Shown: in pieces, positions 44,201-53,316 of the stretch | Layout of the letters: each line of letters starts with the position of its first letter | How positions within the stretch are numbered: the stretch's first letter is position 1 | NCBI RefSeq assembly: GCF_001661345.1 | Contig: NW_017962932.1 | Span: 1-64,000, forward strand | Reading direction: 5' to 3' | Length of the DNA: 64,000 bases | DNA from: Ascoidea rubescens DSM 1968 | Taxonomy: Eukaryota; Ascomycota; Saccharomycetes; Ascoideales; Ascoideaceae | Notes under the pieces: generated by a model | The model's input: only the letters and a program-made list of their open reading frames with translations | Databases searched by the model: none | Told to the model about the DNA's origin: nothing | Position numbers and translations under genes: made by a program

Positions 44201-45968
44201 TAATGAAGATACAAAAGGCATAATAGTAATAGTCATCTAATAGCCATAAAATGATTGAAAACACTTGAAAAACATAAAAGGGATGCAAAGTTTCTTCGAG
44301 TAGGATTTTTAAAGAAGATTTTTCAATTAATGATAAAGAATTTGATCCAAATACCAAACGACGATCATCATAATTGTAGTCGTAAATACCATTTTTAATA
44401 TTTTTAATTGAGGACCAATTTTTTGAGTCGAACCAGTTTGTATTTGTTGTGAATAAATCATCGATTGGATTGAAGATGAGTTTAAAGTATCTGTAATCTA
44501 AGGAAATTAGAATTGGAATGTTTAAATCGAGATTTGAATTTTGGTGTAAATTAAAAATAGTGGAGAAGTTTCGATTATACCAGGTTCTGTTAACTTTAAT
44601 GATATTTAGGTCGCCAAATTGAGATTCTACCACTACCCATTCGGCTTTAGCTAGAGAAGTCTTTTCACCTATAAAGTTGATTTTAAAGTTAGTGAACCAT
44701 CTTGTGAAAAGGTAGAATAAACCTAGAGATAGTATTGATAAAAATTTGTAAATTTGGTATCTAAAGGAATTTGTTTTATAAGCAGCGATACCGATTAGTA
44801 AGTCTTCTTCAGTGATGTAAAACTTCTGAAAGTGTAAAGTTGAAGGGTTATTTGGAAATAGTTGATCGTATAGATCGGCTTGCAGGTCGATATTCGGGAT
44901 TTTTGAGTTTGTGTTGATGTTATTGTTATCAGTTTGCGCATTGTTTTGGTTTTTTTGGTTGGATGTAGTTGAGAGATCATTGTTGATAGAATTGTTTAAT
45001 TTTATTGTATCATTTTTGGAGGTAGAGGTATTGAAGTTATTGATTGGTAGTAAGTTATGGTTTGAAGAAGAGAAATCAGAAGAGTATGATAAATCAGAAG
45101 TTGTTGATTGCAATGAGTTTCTTCTTCTTTTCTTTTTGATTGAGTTGTTATTATTGAATAAGATGATATCTGATTGAGATAAGTCGGAAGGAATTCTTTC
45201 TCTTTTATCGTTATTGTTTAATAACGCAAGATGAGAATGGTCTGAGTTGGTGTTGGAGTTACTGTGAGAGTCATTATTTAAGTTGATGTTTAGATTTGTG
45301 TTTGGGTGGTTATTGGAATCAACGGTGGATGTGTTGTTGTTGTTTAAAATGAGGGAGGATTCATCAGTCGAGCCGTAGTGTAAGTGATTGTTGTTAGTGT
45401 AGATGATGTTAGTTGGTAGATTGAAGCTGTAATGGTTATTGCTGTTGATTGGAGAGTTTAGTTCGATAATTGAGGAAGATGAAGATATTGAGCCCTTTGC
45501 ATTTTCGATATCATTTAAAGAGAAGAATTTGAAATTTTGGAAATTTGAATCAATGGAGTTTCTTCTTGAGCGATTATTGTGGGTATTTAGGTTAATTGGG
45601 AATAAATTTCTTGTTGGTTGATCATTATCATTATCATTATCATTATCATTATCGATATTGTCATAATTATTATAATCATTAGGATTGACATCAGTATCAT
45701 TATTATTGGCAGCAGCAGTATTATCGAGATCAATGGTATTGTTCAAGTAATGAAAAGAAGAAATGGAAGTCGGAATAAATTCTGATGCAGCACCGGAAAA
45801 GATTTCAGTGTTGTTTTCATCGATGAAGAGCACATTGTTGTTGTTAGAGTTGAGATTAATGTTGTTGGAGATGTTTTGAGGGTTGGTGTTGTTGGAATTG
45901 TCGATTGAGGCGACAGAAGACTTTCGAGAAGAGTTTGAGTTTGAGCGTTGTCGAGTTGTGTTATACAT
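41253..45968 (-). CDS. YPK9: P5B-type ATPase Ypk9 (vacuolar; ATP13A2 orthologue)
   Basis: 1571 residues. A P5B ATPase of the vacuolar membrane; the human relative ATP13A2 exports polyamines from lysosomes, and yeast Ypk9 protects against metals such as manganese. The first 360 residues are disordered and rich in Asn, Ser and Asp. Then come the P5-typical short membrane part, [12 protein letters not shown] in the A domain, [20 protein letters not shown] in the transport segment (the PPALP signature of P5B), [12 protein letters not shown] with the phosphorylated Asp858, [11 protein letters not shown] in the N domain, [10 protein letters not shown], and [20 protein letters not shown]. Four or so C-terminal membrane helices follow. 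All catalytic motifs are intact, so the protein should be active. S. cerevisiae Ypk9 is 1472 aa. The start ATG at 45968 is divergent from the PNP-oxidase-like gene with 311 bp between. Confidence 0.96.
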   Translation of the reverse strand: [1571 protein letters not shown]

Positions 45969-46279
45969 TTGGAAGAGTTAGTGTGAGAGAAGATAACATG
46001 ATAAAAGAGAAACAGCGAGATGAGATGAAGAGAGTTGAAGTGGCTAAAAAGTTGAAAAGATGCTTGAATAGAACAAGAAATAGAAAATATTTTTGAGAGA
46101 AATAATTTTCAGTTTGTTAATTCTTGTCTCTGATTTCTTATTTCTTATTTTTTCAACTCTTGTTTTTAAGTCTTGTTTTTTCCTCTTATTTTGACATTGG
46201 ACGGGTGACGGCTCGAGAAAGCAACAGTAATTAAGCGCCGAAGCAGCTCCAGCATATACAGCAGAAATGACAGTTGGAG

Positions 46280-46891
46280 ATGGAGATGAACAACTACATA
46301 TTGCCGGATTTCATAGGAGAGATATTGAGAACAGCAAAGTTTGTTCATTTGGCGACTTGCAACCCAGAGACAAACGAGCCCAATGTGTCGTTGATGAACT
46401 ATGTGCTATTGACCTCGAAGGACTTGTACAGGGAGAGAGGCGACGGTGGTGAGGACCCTAACAATTACATTCTATTGGCAACACAGAAACACACCACCAA
46501 ATACCAGAACATCCTCAGGAACCCCAAGGTGTCTGTGCTAGTACACGATTGGATCACCATCAAGAACTTGGTGGGCAGCAGCAGCGACTTGGGCAGCACC
46601 TCCAGCAACAAGCTCATGCAGATGTTGCGCGACTTGAACCACAGCGAGTTGAGCCAGTTCAGTGTCACCTTGAAGGGCGAGGTCTGCGCGACCATTCCGA
46701 ATCAGAATCAGCAGAATCAGCAGAATCAGCAGAATCAGAAGCAGAACGAGTTCCGGTACTACCGGGACAAGTTGTTGGCCGTGAACTCCGACGCCGGCGT
46801 GTTTGTCGAGGGCGACGACATTGCATTGCTCCTTGTCCGCATTGTGCGTTCGAAGGTCTCCGACACCGCAAATAACGTCACCGAGTACTAA
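46280..46891 (+). CDS. Pyridoxamine-phosphate-oxidase-like FMN-binding protein (YLR456W/YPR172W family)
   Basis: 203 residues from the ATG at 46280 (MEMNNYILPDFIGEILRTAK). FVHLATCNPETNEPNVSLMN and YVLLTSKDLY, then NNYILLATQKHTTKYQNILR and NPKVSVLVHDWI, form the split-barrel flavin-binding fold, and length matches the paired S. cerevisiae paralogues YLR456W and YPR172W (about 200 aa). These are uncharacterised and lack proof of PNP oxidase activity; the true enzyme is Pdx3. A 9-bp CAGAATCAG-type repeat (46700-46746) adds an NQ-rich loop. Codon use is markedly richer in G/C-ending codons (CAC, AAC, GGC, TTG) than in neighbouring genes, as in the IZH gene, which could mean high expression or a different mutational background. 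Confidence 0.88.
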   Translation: MEMNNYILPDFIGEILRTAKFVHLATCNPETNEPNVSLMNYVLLTSKDLYRERGDGGEDPNNYILLATQKHTTKYQNILRNPKVSVLVHDWITIKNLVGSSSDLGSTSSNKLMQMLRDLNHSELSQFSVTLKGEVCATIPNQNQQNQQNQQNQKQNEFRYYRDKLLAVNSDAGVFVEGDDIALLLVRIVRSKVSDTANNVTEY

Positions 46892-47099
46892 CCGAAATGC
46901 AAATGCACATGTGCCGCGTTCGGCGCAAACGTGACCGCGCTCCGCCCTGTTTGGCCCTGCTGGTGGTTCAAAGCCTTTGCTTCCGCTTTGGGAAGCAGAT
47001 ATAATAAATGCAAGTAAAATGCCCTTCTTCTTGTTTCTCTCCAGCATGTTCTACCAGTATCTCTTCCCAGTGCTTGTGTATCTTTTGCTCAATTCCTCC
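46892..47099. promoter_or_regulatory. Short GC-rich spacer before the SNA3-like gene
   Basis: About 208 bp, GC-rich at 46900-46990 with palindromic words such as TGCACATGTGC. If translation starts at the upstream in-frame ATG (47019) the spacer shrinks to 127 bp. It resembles other GC-rich promoter islands in the window. Confidence 0.45.
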
Positions 47100-47855
47100 A
47101 TGGCTCCTCGCTATCAAAAGAAAGACTTGGCTCTCTATCTTCTTTCCTGCTTCCTCCCCCCTGTCTCCATCTACATCAGATGCCAGCACCAGCTTAACAA
47201 CAAGCACTTCTTCTTCAACATCTTGCTATGCTTTGTTTTCTACATATTCGCTGTCCTCCATTCCATCTGGTTCATCTATATTACCTCTGATCTTCCCTTT
47301 GTCGAAAACGAGAATCTTATTTCTCATTCAAATAACAATAGCAACTCTGCCTCTAACAATGCCGGCGAGAATGGCGACGTTAACAACCAAATCCCTGGTT
47401 ATTTCCCAAACCAGTTCTTGAACAATTTATCTTCCTTTAATTTCAACACCTTTCTAAGAAATTCAACTAGCGGGTATCAACAAATTCCAAATTCAAATAC
47501 CCAAAATAACAACCCAATATTACCTCAATTTGCCAATAGCAACAATAGCAACTCATCACAATTGCAAAATCAATTTCAAAATCAATTCCATTACAATTCA
47601 AATAATAACCAGCCAAACAACTATAGTAACATCAATAATCAAAACAGACCTTTGTATCCTCCTCCTCCAAACTCTCAACAACAAAACTACAACCCTATTC
47701 CAAATAATAATAACAACAACATTAATAATATTAATAATAACAAATTGCCCCCTTCTTATAACGATGCTACTGTTGCTTCTTCTTCAAACCCTTCAACTTC
47801 AAATCCAATTCAACAAGGCCCTCCATCAACTGGCGATAATAAAATCCAGTACTAA
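47100..47855 (+). CDS. SNA3: Sna3-like Pmp3-family membrane adaptor with PPxY motif
   Basis: 251 residues if started at ATG 47100 (MAPRYQKKDLALYLLSCFLP), the start that puts the UPF0057/Pmp3 hairpin near the N-terminus as in the family. An in-frame ATG at 47019 would add 27 residues with an extra hydrophobic stretch. Two membrane segments, LALYLLSCFLPPVSIYIRC (with the signature LPP) and FFFNILLCFVFYIFAVLHSI, are followed by a long Asn/Gln/Pro-rich cytosolic tail. Near the end, LPPSYNDA is a PPxY motif for WW domains of the Nedd4-type ligase Rsp5; in S. cerevisiae Sna3 uses such a motif to reach the multivesicular body and act as an Rsp5 adaptor. Sna3 there is only 133 aa, so the tail is enlarged. 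Sna4 is an alternative match. Confidence 0.8.
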   Translation: MAPRYQKKDLALYLLSCFLPPVSIYIRCQHQLNNKHFFFNILLCFVFYIFAVLHSIWFIYITSDLPFVENENLISHSNNNSNSASNNAGENGDVNNQIPGYFPNQFLNNLSSFNFNTFLRNSTSGYQQIPNSNTQNNNPILPQFANSNNSNSSQLQNQFQNQFHYNSNNNQPNNYSNINNQNRPLYPPPPNSQQQNYNPIPNNNNNNINNINNNKLPPSYNDATVASSSNPSTSNPIQQGPPSTGDNKIQY

Positions 47856-48413
47856 TTATAATCATATCACCTCCACTATTTAATAAATTATTAATTTCTT
47901 AATACAAAATTACTCTACTTTATCTTATTTTCAATCAACTCAATTTACTCCAATTTACTCCAATTTACTCCAATTTACTCCAATTTATTCTGTTTTATCT
48001 CAACTCCTGTACTTTCCTCATTTTCAATTTTAACCTTCTTACACCATTTTCTTTTGCCCAATTTTTCTTAATACCCTAATCACTTTAAGTACTCTAATTC
48101 CTCCAAATACTTTATATCTTCTTCATATCTTTTATATCTTAAATACATGATCAATCTACAATTCAATCATTTTAATTAAATTTTGATACAATAGTCTATT
48201 CATTTAAAAATTAGCTAAAAAAATCAATAAAATATACAAATAAAAACATAAAATAAACATAAAATGAACAATTAGTAATAAAATAATAAAATGACATTAA
48301 AAAGAAAAAAAAATAATAAGAATTGAAGATTATAAAATAATATTATCACAAAAAAGTAATTGCAATTCAGTTTAAATACATTGTTTTTCTTTATCTTCCC
48401 CCCCTTTAATTCA
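47856..48413. other. Convergent SNA3-like/CSR1 3' spacer
   Basis: 558 bp, AT-rich, with five tandem 10-mers CAATTTACTC (47941-47990, last unit CAATTTATTC). No gene seen. Confidence 0.75.
47941..47990 (+). repeat. CAATTTACTC decamer array (5 units)
   Basis: Four perfect tandem copies of CAATTTACTC and a fifth, CAATTTATTC, in the 3' spacer 86 bp after the SNA3-like stop codon. Confidence 0.95.
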
Positions 48414-49817
48414 TTATATAGATTCAGGTATCTCATATTCATTTAATTTCAAATATCCAATTCTATCATAAATCAATTTTCCCCGAATATACGGATCCAA
48501 TCTAACATAATTGTTAGCTAATTCATACCCAATTTGAATCTTTTCTTGAAGATATTTGAAACTTTCTCCCTTGTCCTGTGCTTTGATCCAATTAACAGTA
48601 GCTTCGACAAATCTCTCGATAATTTCCTTTCTCTCAGCTTGAATTAATTTTCTCATTGTCTCATCTTTTAATAAATCATTCTCATTATCCTTGGGTTTTT
48701 CATACTTCAATATATAATCATCTTTACCTCCTAAATATTTTGGTATATTATTCTCATCAATAAACTTTCTTAAATCATTAGTAGTTCTTGTAAAATTAAT
48801 CTTGCTTGCTACAACTGGATCAAGCCACCTTTTAACGATACTCCAAATTCCTCCAAAAATCCATGGTGCCTTATGGATTAATAATACTCCTAAACATTCA
48901 GGATAATGAGCTTCAAAGACTTTAATCATGAATTTCACTGGTGCATAATCCATATTACTCATTGAAAAATCGGTTAAATCAAAAATAATACTAGCGGAAT
49001 CAGTTGGCTCTTGTAATAGTAATCTTGCGGTTTCAATGACATGAATTGTATACTTTTCCATTTCTTTCTCGTTCTGATCAGAGCTATGGTGTAGTTTTGG
49101 TCTAACAACGACAATGATTCTGCCGGCTTTATCATGACCTCTAAAATACGCCTTTGATAATTCATAATTTTTCATAAAACCCTTTTCACCGGCTTTGTAT
49201 GGGCCTAATTCACCTTCAAACATAATCTGTTCAACCTCTGCTTCTTTTATTCTCCAGTGAATTGTGTCAGATAACATTGCAATACATCTTTCGACATCCC
49301 ATTTTCTTGCTCTTAAGAATCTTAGTACTAGATTATCAGGCAAATCTACTCTTAAAAAGGACCAAAAATCTTTAAATAAGGCATTTGAGGAAAAATCTTG
49401 TAAAGATTGTTGAGTTAATTGTCTTGAGTATTTTGCTTCGATCATTGGATTCGTTGGTAATTTTGATAAGGCATCTTGATAGTCATCCAAGTCAGAGTCA
49501 TCATCCGAATTTATCGTTGAGAAGGAAGAAAAAGTTTTTGTTTTAACAATTTGATTTCTAATTAACTGTTTATTTTCTGGCAATTGATCGGGTGTTTCTA
49601 TAATATTGTTTTGCAGTGATTCTTTTCCATTTCGAATTTCATTTTCATTTTCATTTTTATTAAGATCTTTTTTAGTTGGATCTTTTTTAGAGGGGACAAG
49701 AGAGTGGTTTGGTAATGGTGGAGTAACCGTTTTTTGATGATTTATATAGGATATTCTTAAATTTGAGACTTTTTGAGGAGAGGAGTTTTGAATTGAGTTT
49801 GGGCAGGATGATTTTTC

Positions 49818-49859
<42 letters not shown>

Positions 49860-50849
49860 GTTATTATTATAATTTCTGCTATTGTTAGTTGTGCTTTTAT
49901 GAAGAAGATGGTGACGATTTTCATTGGAAGAGACTAAAGACAATTTTGAAAAAGATTTTGATAAAAAGCTGGGGTTTTTTTTCTTTTTGTTTGAGTTTAC
50001 GCTTTTGGAGCTTTTATCACTTTTAACGCTTTTAAGATTTTTATCTGATTTCTCGGTTAAATTTGGATCTAGATGACTTGCGTTATTTTGGTTATTTTGG
50101 TTATTTTTTTTATTTTTAAGTGAAATTAGTTTGATTGATTTAGCTCTTTTAAGGTTTTTTTTCAAGAGATTGAATTTTTTTTTCCTTGGAGTGATGTTAT
50201 TTGAGTTTTGATTTACAGAGTATAATGAGTGAGGGCTATTATTTGTTTTATTTGAAATACTAGAGCCGTTGATTGTTGAGACCACAGAAGCAGTTGAAGC
50301 AGAGTGAGGAGGGATTGTGATGGGAGCTGAAGGAGAGGAAGGGACGTTTGGTAGGATGAGAGTATTTGATCTTGTTGAGGGAGGAGAGTTTATGATGGGC
50401 AATATTTTTTGGTTATTGTTATTAGTATTGTCGTTATTGTCATTATTGTCATTATTGTCATTATTGTCATTAGTGGTAATCGTAATATTGTTAGGAGTAG
50501 TAGGAGTAGTAGGAGTAGTAGGAGTAGTGGAAGTGGTAGGAGGAGGGTTATTGGCCATTGAATTTTGTGGAATGTTATTTGTGAAGATATTTTGAGATTG
50601 ATTATTGATAATATTTTTTTGTAGATTTTTTTGGTAGATAGATTTTGAGGAAGAGATTAAATTGATGTTGTTATTAGTATTGGTATTTTTAAGATTGGCA
50701 TTATTGTCGTTAATTGGAATTTCCCAAATGTTGAGCAATTCAATCCAGAGTTTTTTCAATAGAATTTCCTGGTCTTCAGACAAGGTCTGGACTCTTCCAG
50801 GGGAAGCAGGAAAAGGGGGATTAGATGGATCGATTTTAGTGGTTGTCAT
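48414..50849 (-). CDS. CSR1: Sec14-like phosphatidylinositol transfer protein (Csr1 type) with long N-terminus
   Basis: 811 residues from the ATG at 50849 (MTTTKIDPSNPPFPASPGRV); the frame further upstream has no ATG. QTLSEDQEILLKKLWIELL is the conserved Csr1 start. Residues of roughly 90-400 are a low-complexity insertion with Asn runs (CSR1-family proteins in S. cerevisiae are about 408 aa), including basic KKKFNLLKKNLKRAKSIKLI and KNPSFLSKSFSKLSL. The CRAL-TRIO-N region (FWSFLRVDLPDNLVLRFLRA then RKWDVERCIAML) and the CRAL-TRIO lipid-binding domain follow: GRIIVVVRPKLHH, SASIIFDLTDFSMSNMDYAP, VFEAHYPECLGVLLIHKAPW, DPVVASKINF and IPKYLGG. The family exchanges PI and other lipids and supports phospholipase D and oxidative-stress responses. 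The IZH gene lies 444 bp upstream on the same strand. Confidence 0.85.
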
Positions 50850-51293
50850 TGGGAGATATATAGGGAGAAAAGAGAGTGTAGTGGTAGGCAGAAAGAGTAA
50901 TAACAAAAGAAGAGAACTGAAATGGGGCGAAAAGAAAGGACGATATTAGAGTTGAAAATAGCGATTAAGGGAAGTTAGGATGCGAGTATTGGGTATGTGG
51001 GATCAACAATTGGAAGGCGAGAGAAGAACAGAAGAAATCAACAGCGTTGATGAGAAGGAAGAGATTAAAGAGATGGGAGCATGGCATGGGAAGCACAACA
51101 GAACAAGAAGAGAAGAAGAGAAGAAGAGAAAAAGAGAAGAAAAAGTGAGCTGTGAAGAAGTTGCTTCTTTGGATTTGGGTTCTGTCCTGAAAAATGTTCG
51201 GCTCGGAAGGGAGAGAAAAGCAACGACGGGACGAGCAAAAAGCCGCTACAGAGTATATATACGAAGAGCTGAGTGTGAGCTATGAGTGGGTAT
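50850..51293. promoter_or_regulatory. CSR1 promoter / IZH 3' spacer
   Basis: 444 bp, purine-rich on the plus strand with GAAGAGAAGAAGAG runs at 51105-51150. No gene; the plus-strand frames are low-complexity artefacts. Confidence 0.6.
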
Positions 51294-52244
51294 TCAGTGG
51301 GCTAGGAGAACGTACTGGTGGGCGTATTTGTAGGACTCGATCAAGCCCTTCCCATGAGCACAGGCAGCAAGAACCACAAGAAAGTGAAACAACTGGTGGG
51401 AGTGGCCATAGAGATCAAATTTGCCAGGCCAGAAACGTTCTGGAATTCGGGCAGCGTAGAGAAAAGCACCAAAGATGTAGAGAAAAGCCTCAAGGAAGAT
51501 GTAGTTCAACTGGGCACGATTCCAGGTCTCAGCATAGCCAATCTTGACGAAAGAGCTGACAACAGGAAAGAGACCAGAAAGTCCAAACAAGACAAACATG
51601 GTGGCCCTATAGGGTCTCCATTTGACAGAGCTAAAGCTGCTGTGAAGACTGGAAATGGAACAGATGGCCCCCAAGACAAGAGTAATGGACCAGAAAACCG
51701 AGATAAGATGGGGATAATCGATCAATGCAAAATAGATCAAGCTAAGCATCGAGGTGGTGATGAGAATGTTTATACCGAGATAGTCCAATTTGTTGATGAA
51801 GGCAGAGATCTCCAGAGAGTGACATTTGAAGCAGTGAAAGCACGACGAGAGAGCGAGACACGACGAGAGGCCCATCAAAAACAATAGGACGATGGCCTTG
51901 TCTAAGAAAACAGTCGTGGTGAATGTGGGCAAGAAGAGGTTCCAATTGACAAGAAAGAAGTTGGACACGATAAGCAAGAGGCCTGGAATGAGATGGGAGT
52001 AGATGTTGATGGTTTCGTTGTGGATGTAGGTGAGCGACTTCAAACAGGCCAAGTAGTCGAGGGTCTCTCGAACGTAGCCAGTGAGGATATAGGAGTTGTC
52101 TTTCTGCCAGTCTGGGATCTCGTTCCAGTGGTAGAGCCTGAGAATTGTCTTCTTCACCAGGGAGATTTCCTCCTGGAGGTTATGTTTCAAGCTCTGTTCC
52201 TGTGACGCTGGGCCCCTGTTTCTGAGAGTGTGCGTGGTGGACAT
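51294..52244 (-). CDS. IZH1: PAQR/Izh-family membrane protein
   Basis: 316 residues from the ATG at 52244 (MSTTHTLRNRGPASQEQSLK), the same length as S. cerevisiae Izh1; the open frame upstream has no conserved content. A seven-helix membrane protein of the adiponectin/progestin receptor family implicated in zinc and lipid homeostasis. Conserved parts are NEIPDWQKDNSYILTGYVRE, SLTYIHNETINIYSHLIPG (the EN..YSH motif with the first zinc-site His), SSCFHCFKCHS, NKLDYLGI, and the C-terminal GHSHQLFHFLVVLAACAH with the paired His zinc ligands. All metal-site residues are present. Which of Izh1, Izh2 or Izh4 it matches best cannot be told by eye. Codons end in G or C more often than in most neighbours. 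Divergent from the PKA gene. Confidence 0.88.
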   Translation of the reverse strand: MSTTHTLRNRGPASQEQSLKHNLQEEISLVKKTILRLYHWNEIPDWQKDNSYILTGYVRETLDYLACLKSLTYIHNETINIYSHLIPGLLLIVSNFFLVNWNLFLPTFTTTVFLDKAIVLLFLMGLSSCLALSSCFHCFKCHSLEISAFINKLDYLGINILITTSMLSLIYFALIDYPHLISVFWSITLVLGAICSISSLHSSFSSVKWRPYRATMFVLFGLSGLFPVVSSFVKIGYAETWNRAQLNYIFLEAFLYIFGAFLYAARIPERFWPGKFDLYGHSHQLFHFLVVLAACAHGKGLIESYKYAHQYVLLAH

Positions 52245-53316
52245 GGTGTGTGATAGCAATTGATGGTGATTTGAAGCAGCAGTGGCAAACAAAACTCGAG
52301 AAAGCAGCTCGAGAAAGTAGCTCTCCCGAAGCGCCACCCTATTTATACCCCGGCGCCAGAACCAGCAGAACCAGCGTCGGCAGCAAAAGCAAACCTTCAC
52401 ATGCAGCCAAGTTGTCAAACGCACACCAGCGTGTATACACACGCACGCATGTTGCTGTGTTGCGTAATCCTTACTCTGCATGTTATATAATCACACGTGC
52501 CCACCTCTTTTTCTTTCTCCTGCTTTTCTTTAGAGCTTTTGGGTGTTTTCTTCTGCCTTTCGCTTTTATCGATCTGGTGCTGTGGTACTATTGACGCTGG
52601 ATACTTTGGCGATATTCTGGCGATATTCTGGCAATACTGAAGCAACTTTCCTCTGATAGCACTGTGATACCATCGCGAGAACAGCAATACCATTTTGATA
52701 CTGCCTCTGCTGCTCATTTTCCTGGCTGCTCCCATTTCAAGCCTGCAAATAGTGCTCTGCAACAAGAAATCGCTTTTATCCTCCACCTGGATTAGGCACT
52801 ATCCGTTATTTTTCATCTACTAATTGCAACCATCCACTTTGTTAGCAACCTAATTCCTGGTCAATTGATCATATAATTCTCAATTGTGGTTGGTTCTCTT
52901 CCTATCTCCCACCTTTCTCTTATCTCTACTTTACTCATTACTTAGTCCTCTGCTTGATGGGATATAACAACATCAACTGATAGCAACCCGGCTTATAGCA
53001 ATCACACTCCACTAACTCAATCAATCAATCAATCAATCAAAAAATTAATATTCAATTCAACATCTCCAAATTTTAAGGATTCCTCAGAATTCTATTTACA
53101 GTAACACCCAAAACAATCTGGATATCTCCAACCTTACACAAATCTTCCTCTCCATTTTAATCTTTTTTTCTAAATAAACCTTCCAAATCATTTAGACCCA
53201 TCAACCTCAATCTCTTTTCCGTTTTTATCTCAACCTCAATCTAGATCCCATTCTAGATCTTATATCTTATTCTAAAAACACTAACAATAGAAACAACACT
53301 CTCAATACCTCACCCA
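52245..53316. promoter_or_regulatory. Divergent IZH/TPK promoter
   Basis: 1072 bp. A GC-rich island lies at 52270-52450 with TGTATACACACGCACGC-like alternation, an E-box CACGTG at 52494-52499, and direct repeats TGGCGATATTC (52609-52631). A pyrimidine/CA-rich AT leader at 52980-53316 precedes the kinase, as is common for highly regulated yeast genes. AATC repeats at 53020-53040. Confidence 0.6.

Noticed and set aside
46960-46985. GGTTCAAAGCC as a tRNA B box
   Set aside because: It departs from the B-box consensus and no A box or tRNA cloverleaf can be built around it.
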